Below, one piece after another: positions 33,109 through 40,239 of a stretch of DNA of 64,000 nucleotides (position 1 is its first letter; every line of letters starts with the position of its first letter). The DNA comes from Curtobacterium citreum (GTDB lineage: Bacteria > Actinomycetota > Actinomycetes > Actinomycetales > Microbacteriaceae): positions 1,488,001 to 1,552,000 of the forward strand of contig NZ_VFMQ01000001.1 of assembly GCF_006715175.1 (NCBI RefSeq), read 5' to 3'. Below the pieces are notes generated by a model. The model did not search any database and was not told the origin of the DNA. It worked only from the letters and a program-made list of their open reading frames with translations. The position numbers and the translations under genes were made by a program.

Positions 33109-33157
33109 GGAGCAGACGACGTCGGTGTTGTCCGGCGGACCCGACGTCTTCTGCTCC
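33109..33157. promoter_or_regulatory. 17-bp stem-loop between DUF429 and G5 genes
   Basis: GGAGCAGACGACGTCGG and CCGACGTCTTCTGCTCC pair with one mismatch around a 15-base loop. It lies in a divergent promoter region, so a regulatory hairpin or operator is more likely than a terminator. Confidence 0.5.
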
Positions 33158-33162
33158 ATTTA

Positions 33163-33226
33163 GGAGGGGAACGAAAGAGGGGGAACGAAGGAGGGGAACG
33201 ACGAGGGGAAACGAGGAGGGGAGAGC
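33163..33226 (+). repeat. Purine-only degenerate repeats, about 13 bp, five units
   Basis: Five units of the form GAGGGGAACGA(A/C)G-like sequence follow one another, almost pure purine on the plus strand. They sit upstream of the G5-domain gene, in what may be its 5' leader. Confidence 0.65.
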
Positions 33227-33354
33227 GGCCGGACGCGAGGGCGGCGCGCCCGAGCACGTCGTGTCCGGGCAACGCGGCGCCCCGTTGTGGGGGTCGCCCT
33301 CGTCCTTGAGCAGTCGTCATGCTCGTCGTCGGACAGCCGGAAGGGGCGGACGAC

Positions 33355-34041
33355 ATGCGGTGGGCAGCACTGACGACGAAGACGAAGGCGACGGTCGTGG
33401 TCGCCGTGGCCGCAGCGGTGTGGCTCGGGGGTGTCGGCTCGGCCGGCGCACTCGTCGGGTCGGTCGCCGCGAGCGCCGGGGAGACCCGGCCGGCCGCGGT
33501 CGTGGCCGCCGTGGACCCGACCACCGCGCCGAAGGCCACTCGGACGCCGACCCCGACGCCGACCCCGACCCCGGTCGTCGAGGTGACCGAGGTCACGTCC
33601 GACGCCCCGGTGCCGTTCGACCGGACGACCGTCGACGACCCGTCCCTGCCGAAGGGGCAGACGAAGGTCACGACCGCCGGCGTCGACGGCGTCGAGACGA
33701 CCACCTGGCGCGTGACCACGACCGACGGCGTCGAGACCGACCGCGTCGAGGTCGGCAAGGAGGTGACGAAGGCCCCCGTCGCCGAGGTGACCGCGATCGG
33801 CTCGTACGTCGCGCCGGCCCCAGCCCCCGCAGCTCCCGCCGCACCCGCCGCACCCGCGCAGCAGGCACCCGCCGCGCCGGCTCCTGTGCAGCAGGCTCCC
33901 GCGCAGGAGGTGATCCGGCCAGGCGCGTACTGCTCGCCGGCACAGGCGGGGGCGGTGGCACAGGCAGCGACTGGGAAGTCGTACCGTTGCGGCGGCCACG
34001 GTCCGGACAAGAACGGCGACCTGCACTGGAACACGATGTGA
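33355..34041 (+). CDS. Secreted G5-domain protein
   Basis: A 228-residue exported protein with an N-terminal signal segment (about residues 10-35), a Thr-Pro repeat stretch (PTPTPTPTP, about 64-72), and one G5 domain (about 73-150; VEVTEVTSDAPVPFDRTTV, GVDGVETTTWRVTT, KAPVAEVTAIGS), then an Ala/Pro/Gln-rich linker and a Cys-containing end (YCSPAQAGA, YRCGGHGPDKNG) like excalibur-type tails. G5 domains bind wall polysaccharides. ATG 33355 has a GGGGCGG SD; an ATG 12 codons earlier is the alternative. Confidence 0.75.
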   Translation: MRWAALTTKTKATVVVAVAAAVWLGGVGSAGALVGSVAASAGETRPAAVVAAVDPTTAPKATRTPTPTPTPTPVVEVTEVTSDAPVPFDRTTVDDPSLPKGQTKVTTAGVDGVETTTWRVTTTDGVETDRVEVGKEVTKAPVAEVTAIGSYVAPAPAPAAPAAPAAPAQQAPAAPAPVQQAPAQEVIRPGAYCSPAQAGAVAQAATGKSYRCGGHGPDKNGDLHWNTM

Positions 34042-34062
34042 CCCGTCCCGGGGCGGTCCGTG

Positions 34063-34068
34063 TACCTT
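34063..34068 (+). promoter_or_regulatory. Leaderless-type -10 for LigD polymerase gene
   Basis: TACCTT seven bases before ATG 34076. Confidence 0.45.
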
Positions 34069-34075
34069 CCGCTGC

Positions 34076-35095
34076 ATGGCGAGCGAGGCGACGACGCTGA
34101 CGGTCCCCGGGCCGCACGGCGACCGCGAGGTCCGGATCAGCAGCCCCTCGCGCGTGCTCTTCCCGGAGCCCGGGATCACGAAGCTCGAACTGGCGGAGTA
34201 CCTGGTCGCCGTCGGGGATGCCTTCGTCCGGGCGAACGGCGACCGCCCGATCTCCCTGCAGCGGTACGGCGCGGGCATCGACGGCGACTCGTTCTTCTCG
34301 AAGAACCCGCCGAAGGGTGCGCCCGAGTACGTCCGGGACGTGACGGTGAACTACCCGAGCGGCCGGTCGCACCCGCAGCTCGTGGTGGACGAGCCGGCCG
34401 TGGCGGTGTGGGCGGCGCAGATGAACACCGTCGTGTTCCACCCGTGGGCGTCCCGCGCCGAGGACAGCGACCACCCGGACGAGCTCCGCATCGACCTGGA
34501 CCCGCAGCCCGGCACCGACTTCCGGGACACCGTCCCGGTCGCCCACGAGCTGCGCCGGGTCCTCGACGAGGTCGGACTGACGGCGTGGATCAAGACGAGC
34601 GGCAACCGCGGGCTGCACGTGTTCGCCCCGATCCGTCCCGAGCACGAGTTCCTCGACGTCCGGCACGCGGTGATCGCCGCCGCGCGGGAGCTCGAACGGC
34701 GGATGCCCGACCGGGTGACGACGGCGTGGTGGAAGGAGGAGCGGGGACGGCGGGTCTTCGTGGACTTCAACCAGGCGAACCGCGACCGGACGATGGCCGG
34801 GGCGTACAGCCCGCGGGCGCTCCCGCACGCGAGCGTCTCGACCCCGATCACGTGGGACGAGCTCGACGGCGCTGACCCGACGACCTTCACGGTCCGGTCG
34901 GTCCCCGAGCGGCTCCGGTCGACCGGGGATCCGTGGGCGGAGCTGCACGAGGAGCCGGGCGACCTCGCGCCGCTCCTGGCGTGGTGGGACCGCGACGTGG
35001 CGGACGGCCTGGGCGAGCTGCCGTTCCCGCCGGACTTCCCGAAGATGCCGGGGGAGCCCCCGCGCGTGCAGCCCTCCCGCGCGAAGAAGGGCTGA
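34076..35095 (+). CDS. LigD-type DNA polymerase/primase domain protein
   Basis: A 339-residue stand-alone polymerase domain of the archaeo-eukaryotic primase superfamily, as found in LigD of bacterial end joining. The catalytic Asp pair is in RIDLDPQPG (about residues 138-146). SFFSKNPPKGAPEYV, TSGNRGLHVF and VFVDFNQANRDRTMAGAYSPR are typical. It would add ribo- or deoxynucleotides at DNA ends. A separate ligase gene lies 250 bases away on the other strand, with a 47-residue ORF between. No Ku gene is seen in the window. Confidence 0.9.
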   Translation: MASEATTLTVPGPHGDREVRISSPSRVLFPEPGITKLELAEYLVAVGDAFVRANGDRPISLQRYGAGIDGDSFFSKNPPKGAPEYVRDVTVNYPSGRSHPQLVVDEPAVAVWAAQMNTVVFHPWASRAEDSDHPDELRIDLDPQPGTDFRDTVPVAHELRRVLDEVGLTAWIKTSGNRGLHVFAPIRPEHEFLDVRHAVIAAARELERRMPDRVTTAWWKEERGRRVFVDFNQANRDRTMAGAYSPRALPHASVSTPITWDELDGADPTTFTVRSVPERLRSTGDPWAELHEEPGDLAPLLAWWDRDVADGLGELPFPPDFPKMPGEPPRVQPSRAKKG

Positions 35096-35104
35096 ACCGG
35101 GCGG

Positions 35105-35248
35105 CTAGGCGGCGGCGACGTCCTCGGCGCGGTGCTCCGGCTCGGCCACGCGCGTGGTCTGCATCGGGAGCGTGACGCTGGCGGTGTGCAGCCTGGTCAG
35201 GCGGGACCAGGTGCCGCGGTGGACGTCGCTGATGCCGTCGATGATCAT
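35105..35248 (-). CDS. 47-residue protein under a DtxR-like operator
   Basis: A 47-residue frame (MIIDGISDVHRGTWSRLTRL, then TASVTLPMQTT and an acidic Ala-rich end). The start has a clear SD, GGGAGCGGGAC. It sits behind a textbook promoter (-35 TTGCGC, 17-base spacer, -10 TATGCT) whose start site is covered by a DtxR/IdeR-like palindrome. There is no membrane segment. I do not recognise the protein. The regulatory context makes it likely to be real and iron- or manganese-responsive. Confidence 0.6.
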   Translation of the reverse strand: MIIDGISDVHRGTWSRLTRLHTASVTLPMQTTRVAEPEHRAEDVAAA

Positions 35249-35294
35249 GTCCCGCTCCCGTCTGCCGTGGGCGTCCCTGCCGCACTCAAGTTAC

Positions 35295-35309
35295 TAGTTA
35301 GGCTAACTA
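35295..35309. promoter_or_regulatory. DtxR/IdeR-like operator
   Basis: The palindrome TAGTTAG-G-CTAACTA shares the central GTTAGGCTAAC with the known iron-box core of DtxR/IdeR. It lies just downstream of the -10, over the expected transcription start of the 47-residue gene. Confidence 0.6.
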
Positions 35310-35314
35310 CTGCG

Positions 35315-35343
35315 AGCATAAGAGCGTGGACCGGACAGCGCAA
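35315..35343 (-). promoter_or_regulatory. Promoter of the 47-residue gene
   Basis: On the minus strand, TTGCGC (35338-35343) and TATGCT (35315-35320) are separated by 17 bases. This is the best sigma70-type promoter seen in the window. Confidence 0.65.
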
Positions 35344-35346
35344 GCC

Positions 35347-36390
35347 TCAGGTGAGGACGTCTCGCAGGTCGTACGCCGAGGGGACCTCGAGCTGGTCGAA
35401 CCGGCACGATCCAGCCTCGCGATCGGGACGCCAGCGTGCGAACTGCACCGTGTGCCGGAACCGGTCGCCCTCCATCTGGTCGTACCGGACCTCGAGCACC
35501 CGCTCCGGCGCCAGCCGGACGAACGACGTGTCGCGACCGGACGAGAACCGCGACCGTTCCCCGTCACCGGTGACGGGCCTCCCGTCCGTGGCCCGGACGA
35601 CGACGGGCGCGAGTTCCTCGACCAACTCCTGGCGACGGCGGTCGGTGAAGGCGGACACGCCGCCGACCTGCCGGAGCTCCCCGTCGTCGTCGTACAGCCC
35701 GACGAGCAGCGAGCCGACACCGGAGCCGCTCTTGTGCACGCGGTAGCCGATCGCGACGACGTCGGCGGTGCGGTGGTGCTTCACCTTGAGCATGGTGCGC
35801 TTGTTCGGCTCGTACGGTTTCGCTCGGGGCTTCGCGACGACACCGTCGAGGCCTGCTCCCTCGAACGTCGTGAGCCACTCGCGGGCGAGGTCGACGTCGA
35901 GCGTCGTGCGGGTCACGAACAGCGGGTCGGTGAGGTCCGCGGCCAGGGTCTCGAGCCGCTCACGGCGCTCGTCGAACGGCCGGTCGAGCAGCTCCTCGCC
36001 GTCCCAGGCGAGCAGGTCGAAGGCGACGAACTGCGCGGGCGTCTCCACGCTGAGCTTCCGGATCCGCGACTCGGCGGGGTGGATGCGCTGCGAGAGCGCC
36101 TCCCAGTCGAGGTGCTCGGCGCCGGGTTCCCCGCTGCGCAGGACGACCTCGCCGTCCAGGACCACCGGGTGGTCCCGCCCGCCGAGCTGCGCCCGGAACG
36201 CCTCGACGAGCTCGGGGAAGTAGCGGGTCAGCGGCTTCGCCCCGCGGCTGCCGATCGTCACGTCGTCGCCGTCGACCGTCACGATCCCGCGGAAGCCGTC
36301 CCACTTCGGTTCGTACCGCAGGCCGCCCCGCACGCTGTCCGGGTCGGGCACGGCGGCGACCGCCTTGGCGAGCATGGGTGCGGTGTCCAT
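35347..36390 (-). CDS. ATP-dependent DNA ligase (LigC/LigD type)
   Basis: A 347-residue ATP-dependent ligase. Motif I is YEPKWDGFR, with Lys29 as the adenylated residue. Motif III-IV regions FVAFDLLAWDG and LDGVVAKP and motif V LKVKHHRTAD are present, followed by an OB-fold region (about 225-340). It would seal breaks in NHEJ-type repair together with the nearby polymerase-domain protein. The ATG lies seven bases after TAGACA, consistent with leaderless transcription. Stand-alone ligases of this group are also called LigC. Confidence 0.9.
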   Translation of the reverse strand: MDTAPMLAKAVAAVPDPDSVRGGLRYEPKWDGFRGIVTVDGDDVTIGSRGAKPLTRYFPELVEAFRAQLGGRDHPVVLDGEVVLRSGEPGAEHLDWEALSQRIHPAESRIRKLSVETPAQFVAFDLLAWDGEELLDRPFDERRERLETLAADLTDPLFVTRTTLDVDLAREWLTTFEGAGLDGVVAKPRAKPYEPNKRTMLKVKHHRTADVVAIGYRVHKSGSGVGSLLVGLYDDDGELRQVGGVSAFTDRRRQELVEELAPVVVRATDGRPVTGDGERSRFSSGRDTSFVRLAPERVLEVRYDQMEGDRFRHTVQFARWRPDREAGSCRFDQLEVPSAYDLRDVLT

Positions 36391-36478
36391 GCGGCCTGTC
36401 TACTCGGCGGGCGCTGGCGGACGCGCGAGGCGGGTGGCTGGCTCGGGCGGCCGGGTCGCGGTGAGCGGTCGCGACGGT

Positions 36479-36494
36479 CGGCCTGGAGGCGCGG
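36479..36494 (+). repeat. Dispersed CTGGAGGCRC element, intergenic copy
   Basis: TCGGCCTGGAGGCGCG in the divergent gap between the ligase and MBL genes, about 30 bases before the MBL promoter. Confidence 0.6.
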
Positions 36495-36521
36495 CTCGCC
36501 AGGGCGCGTCCGTCCCCTCAC

Positions 36522-36527
36522 TAGGGT
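36522..36527 (+). promoter_or_regulatory. Leaderless-type -10 for MBL gene
   Basis: TAGGGT six bases before GTG 36534, with no SD. Confidence 0.55.
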
Positions 36528-36533
36528 GGTCGC

Positions 36534-37577
36534 GTGACGACCGAGGCCCCGTCGGCAGCGCCGGCACCGGAACCGACCAGTCCCGTCCAGGCCGCCGCGC
36601 TCCGCGCCGGTGCGCTCCCGCCCGTCGAGGAGGTCCGGCCGGGGGTGTGGACGCTCGCGGTCCCGTTCCACGGCGGGGTCCCGGCGGCGACGCTCGCGTA
36701 CGTGGTCGAGGACTCGGCCGGCGACCTCACCGTGATCGACCCGGGGTGGAGCGGCGACGGGTCGCTGACGGAGCTCCGGGCCGGCCTCCGGACGATCGGC
36801 CGCTCGCTCGAGGACGTGGCGCTCGTCGCGGTCACGCACCTGCACGCCGACCACCTCGGCGCCGCCGCGGCGGTCCGCGCGGTCTCCGGCGCCCCGGTCG
36901 CGATGCACGGCGCGGAGGTGCGGGCCCTGCAGGACGAGCGGGCGGACGCGGCGGCGAACGACGCGGACATCGCGACGTGGGGCCTGCCCGACGAGCTGCG
37001 GGCCGGGGTCGTCGCGGCGTGGGGGACCGGCCGTCGGATCGGCCGCGGGGCCGGGGAACCGCCGTACGCCGACCTGCTGCTCGAGGACGGGGACGTGCTG
37101 CCCGTGCCCGGTCGGACGCTCACCGCGCTGGGGACACCCGGGCACACCGCCGGCCACCTGTGCTTCGTGGACGAGCCAGACGGGCTGCTGTTCACCGGCG
37201 ACCACGTGCTGCCGCGGATCAACCCGGGCATCGGACTCGGCGGCCGGACCGCCACGAACCCGCTCGCCGATTACCTGGGGTCCCTCGCGCGGCTCGAGCC
37301 GTACGCGCACCTCGAGGTCTGCCCCGGGCACGAGTACCGCTTCGCCGACGTCGTCCGGCGGGCCCGCACGCTCGCGCTGCACCGGGAGGAGCGGAGCCGA
37401 CACGTCGCCGAGGCCCTCGACGCGCTCGACCGCCCGACGCTGTTCGAGGTCGCGGCCCGCGTGCCGTTCTCCGGCGGCATCGAGTCGATGACGGGCTTCC
37501 TGCTCGCGAGCGCGCTGACGCAGACGGCGTTCCACGCGGACCTGCTCGGCCGCGCCGACGAGGTCCGCCCCGCCTGA
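36534..37577 (+). CDS. Metallo-beta-lactamase-fold hydrolase
   Basis: A 347-residue MBL-fold enzyme. After an Ala/Pro-rich start, the metal-binding THLHADHLG motif lies near residue 100, GTPGHTAGHLCF (about 200-211) supplies the third His, and FTGDHVLP the bridging Asp. A C-terminal helical domain (about 260-340) resembles glyoxalase II-like or thioesterase-like MBL proteins. It is cytoplasmic; the substrate is unknown. The GTG start follows a leaderless promoter. Confidence 0.88.
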   Translation: MTTEAPSAAPAPEPTSPVQAAALRAGALPPVEEVRPGVWTLAVPFHGGVPAATLAYVVEDSAGDLTVIDPGWSGDGSLTELRAGLRTIGRSLEDVALVAVTHLHADHLGAAAAVRAVSGAPVAMHGAEVRALQDERADAAANDADIATWGLPDELRAGVVAAWGTGRRIGRGAGEPPYADLLLEDGDVLPVPGRTLTALGTPGHTAGHLCFVDEPDGLLFTGDHVLPRINPGIGLGGRTATNPLADYLGSLARLEPYAHLEVCPGHEYRFADVVRRARTLALHREERSRHVAEALDALDRPTLFEVAARVPFSGGIESMTGFLLASALTQTAFHADLLGRADEVRPA

Positions 37578-37625
37578 CGGGCGACCGCCGGCCGTCGGGC
37601 AGCCGCGCAGTGCCGCTGGCCGGCG

Positions 37626-38258
37626 TCAGGCGAGGGTGGCGGCGAGGCGCTCCAGGGTCGTGCGGGCGTCGGCGACCTCGGCAGCGGCGTGCTCCGCGAG
37701 CGGTGCGAGGTCGGGGATGCGGTCGGCCAGGGTCGCGCTGACCGTGACCGGGTAGAGCTTCATGCCGAGCGCCGTGCCGAGGATCAGGTGGAGCACGGGG
37801 GAGCCGTGGTCCCAGGTCTCCGTCGGGGTCCCGGCGTCGTAGGTCGCGCCGCGGCTCACCACCGTGACGACCGGACGTCCCGCAAGGGGCTGCACGTCAC
37901 CGGCGAGGACCCCGGGCACGTGCACGCGGTCGATCCAGGCCTTCAGGGTGGAGGGCACCGTGTAGTTGTACAGCGGCGCACCGATCAGCACGACGTCCGC
38001 GGCGAGGAGCTCGTCGATGACCTCCTGACGGAGCTGCTCGGCCTCGGGCGCGACGGTCTCGTCCGCCCGACGGTCCGCGGCGGCCCAGTGCAGCGCCGAC
38101 GTCTCGAGGTGCGGGAGCGGGACGGTGTGCAGGTCCCGGCGGACGACCGTGTACTCCGGCCCCCGCGCGCGCCAGGCGTCGGCGAAGGCCGCGGTGAGGT
38201 CGCGGGAGCGGGAGTGCGCGAGGTCGGCCGACGAGTCGATGTGCAGCAGGGAGGGCAT
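37626..38258 (-). CDS. FMN-dependent NADH-azoreductase-like protein
   Basis: A 210-residue flavodoxin-fold enzyme. HIDSSADLAHSRSRDLT at the N-terminus binds the FMN phosphate, and GAPLYNYTVPSTLKAWIDRV (about 93-112) is the family hallmark, followed by VVTVVSRGATY. It should reduce quinones or azo compounds with NAD(P)H, protecting against quinone stress. The ATG lies six bases after TAGCGT. It is transcribed away from the surface-protein genes. Confidence 0.9.
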   Translation of the reverse strand: MPSLLHIDSSADLAHSRSRDLTAAFADAWRARGPEYTVVRRDLHTVPLPHLETSALHWAAADRRADETVAPEAEQLRQEVIDELLAADVVLIGAPLYNYTVPSTLKAWIDRVHVPGVLAGDVQPLAGRPVVTVVSRGATYDAGTPTETWDHGSPVLHLILGTALGMKLYPVTVSATLADRIPDLAPLAEHAAAEVADARTTLERLAATLA

Positions 38259-38302
38259 GGGCCCACGCTACCCACGCCGGGCCGCACCGGCGGGGAACGC
38301 GG

Positions 38303-38340
38303 ACGGCCCCGTCGCACCGTGAGGGGTGCGACGGGGCCGT
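38303..38340. terminator. 16-bp perfect hairpin
   Basis: ACGGCCCCGTCGCACC and GGTGCGACGGGGCCGT pair around a six-base loop, between the azoreductase start and the end of the LAFTG protein gene. Confidence 0.65.
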
Positions 38341-38345
38341 GGCGT

Positions 38346-38385
38346 GCCTCCCGTCCGTCACGCCGGCGCGCGACGGACCGGAGGC
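38346..38385 (-). terminator. Terminator hairpin of LAFTG protein gene
   Basis: GCCTCCCGTCCGTC and GACGGACCGGAGGC arms lie directly after the stop codon. The stem contains a GGGAGGCACG variant of the dispersed element. Confidence 0.6.
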
Positions 38386-38392
38386 GGCGGGG

Positions 38393-39934
38393 TCAGCGCT
38401 GCGCGCGGCGGCGGCGCAGGACGCCGGCACCGAGGAGCCCGGCGCCCGCGGCGACGAAGCCGAGGGCCCAGGGGAGGGCGCTCGTGGCGTCGGTGCCGGT
38501 GAAGGCGAGCTGGCCCTTCGGGGCGGTGGCGACGGCGGGCGTGACCGATCCGACGGTGCCGGCGGGCGCCGCGGTCGGGACGACCGTCACCGGGAAGGAG
38601 ACCGAGACGGACTGCGCGGCGACCGTGAGCACGTGGGTCGATGCGTGCGGGAAGGTGACCTTCGTCGAGAACGTGTCCTCGTCGAGCGCGATCTGGTCGG
38701 TCGCGTGGTCGCTCGTCACGGTGACCTGGTCCGCGTTGCCCTCGTCGTCGTACTGGGTCGTGTCGTTCCCGAACTCGTCGACCGGCGAACCGTTGATCCA
38801 GAGCGACTGGCCCTGCGTGACCGTCGGCTGCCCGCCGTCGGTGACGGTCGGCTCCTGGTCGGGGTCGCCCGAGAACGCGAACGTGGTGATGTGCCCGTCC
38901 GGCTCGATGAGCCAGCCGGTGAAGGGGTGCTCGCCGTCGAACAGGTCGATGGGCGAGGTGTTCGTCGTCTGGGCCATGACGCCGACGGCCTTCGCCGGGT
39001 CGACGACGACCTCGACGTACTCGGTCGCGGTCGAGGTGCCGTTCGTCGCGACGACGGTGAAGTCGAAGACCGAGGCGTAGGTCACCCGACCGGAGAGTGT
39101 CGCGGTCGCGGCATCGAAGGTGGTGTCGAACGGCAGGTAGGCCTCGGGGGTGTCCGTCTCGGGGTCGACGCTGTCCGGGTCGGCGTAGCCGATCGAGTAC
39201 TCGACCGTGCCGCTGCCCTTGGCCACGCGGAAGACCTCGTCGAGGGTGTCGCCGGCGGTGACCTCGATCGTGCGCGGGGACTCGTACGAGGTCTCGGCCG
39301 CGAACGCGACGTCCTCGCTGACGGCCGCTGTGGTCTCCGTCGCGGTCTGCCCGGGCGCCGATCCCGTGACGGTCAGCGTGATCGTCTTGCCGACCATGTC
39401 GGCGGTGACGTCGAACGAGGACGCCGTGACGGGCGTGCCGCCCTCGACGGTCCAGACTGCCCGCGGGTCGTCGATGCCGGTGGTCTTGTAGAAGAGCGTC
39501 ACGCCGACCTTCGGGGCACCGACGATCGTGGCCGAGGAGGTCGCGGTCGGCGCGGCGGCGGCCGTTGTCGTCGTGCTCGGCGCGGGGGAGGTGGTCGCCG
39601 GGGCGGGGGCGGCGGTGTCGGGCGTGGTGGTGTCGCCCGTGCTCGGTGCCGGTGCGGTGTCCGTCGACGTGCCGGTGGTGGTCGGTGCCGTCGTGGCGTC
39701 CGTCGGCGTCGCGGCCGAGCCGGTGGTGCCCGTCGCGGTCGTGTCGGTGCCGGCCGTGCTGGTGCCGGTGGTGCCGGTCGACGAGGTGTCGGCCGGTGCG
39801 ACGGCCGAGGTCGGCTCGTCGACGGCGAAGGCCGCCGTCGAGGTGAAGACGCCGAGTCCGGTCGTCAGGCCGATGAGTGCGACGGTCGTCCCGAGCGCGC
39901 AGGCGCGACGGGTCGAGGAGGTGCTGCGGTGCAC
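38393..39934 (-). CDS. LAXTG-anchored surface protein (LAFTG)
   Basis: A 513-residue wall-anchored protein. An export signal (about residues 1-37, ending TAAFA) leads into a Thr/Pro/Ala-rich stalk of about 90 residues. Then come Ig-like, cadherin-like or putative binding regions (about 135-455), e.g. VGVTLFYKTTG and TLSGRVTYASVFDFTVVATNG. The C-terminus has LAFTG, a hydrophobic helix and RRRRAQR, the sorting signal expected for class E sortases. A GTG start follows a G-rich SD. The paralogue upstream has the same layout. Ligand unknown. Confidence 0.85.
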   Translation of the reverse strand: MHRSTSSTRRACALGTTVALIGLTTGLGVFTSTAAFAVDEPTSAVAPADTSSTGTTGTSTAGTDTTATGTTGSAATPTDATTAPTTTGTSTDTAPAPSTGDTTTPDTAAPAPATTSPAPSTTTTAAAAPTATSSATIVGAPKVGVTLFYKTTGIDDPRAVWTVEGGTPVTASSFDVTADMVGKTITLTVTGSAPGQTATETTAAVSEDVAFAAETSYESPRTIEVTAGDTLDEVFRVAKGSGTVEYSIGYADPDSVDPETDTPEAYLPFDTTFDAATATLSGRVTYASVFDFTVVATNGTSTATEYVEVVVDPAKAVGVMAQTTNTSPIDLFDGEHPFTGWLIEPDGHITTFAFSGDPDQEPTVTDGGQPTVTQGQSLWINGSPVDEFGNDTTQYDDEGNADQVTVTSDHATDQIALDEDTFSTKVTFPHASTHVLTVAAQSVSVSFPVTVVPTAAPAGTVGSVTPAVATAPKGQLAFTGTDATSALPWALGFVAAGAGLLGAGVLRRRRAQR

Positions 39935-40091
39935 GGGTCCCCCCAGGGGTCAGGTCCGGTCGGGTGCCGGATCGTAAGAATCCGCCGAGAATCTCGGCGT
40001 GATCGGATCGTACTGGTACAGGAACGGGCATTCGGGCCGAGTTCCCGAATTGTGACCTGGGTTGGGGGTCGGGTGCCGGAACCGCCCGTCG

Positions 40092-40111
40092 GGTTGCGTG
40101 ATCACGCAACC
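40092..40111. repeat. 20-bp perfect palindrome
   Basis: GGTTGCGTGATCACGCAACC lies in the gap between the two surface-protein genes, just before the long hairpin. It could be an operator for the downstream surface gene. Confidence 0.55.
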
Positions 40112-40114
40112 AGG

Positions 40115-40166
40115 AGGACGGACAGGAGGCACGGTGCGGGCCGGCACCGTGCCTCCTGTCCGTCCT
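40115..40166. terminator. 23-bp perfect hairpin after LAYTG protein gene
   Basis: Arms of 23 bases, starting AGGACGGACAGGAGGCACGG, pair perfectly around GGGCCG. It is the strongest hairpin seen in the window and contains AGGAGGCACGG, a variant of the dispersed element. Confidence 0.8.
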
Positions 40167-40239
40167 GTCGTCACCCACTGCGCGACGGGTCGCGACCGTC
40201 CGGGTCGGTCACGTCCCGCCGTGCTGAACGGGAGCGCGC

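Larger units (their letters stand above)
39935..40239. other. Intergenic region between two surface-protein genes
   Basis: Holds a terminator hairpin, a perfect palindrome, and nearer the LAFTG gene two smaller inverted repeats (CGCCGAG-AAT-CTCGGCG; ATTCGGG and CCCGAAT). AT-richer sequence around 39970-40010 is the likely promoter of the LAFTG gene. No further gene is seen. Confidence 0.6.

Noticed and set aside
33163..33226. G-quadruplex in the purine repeats
   Set aside because: G-runs of four are separated by loops of about nine bases, longer than usual for a stable quadruplex. Kept only as a repeat.
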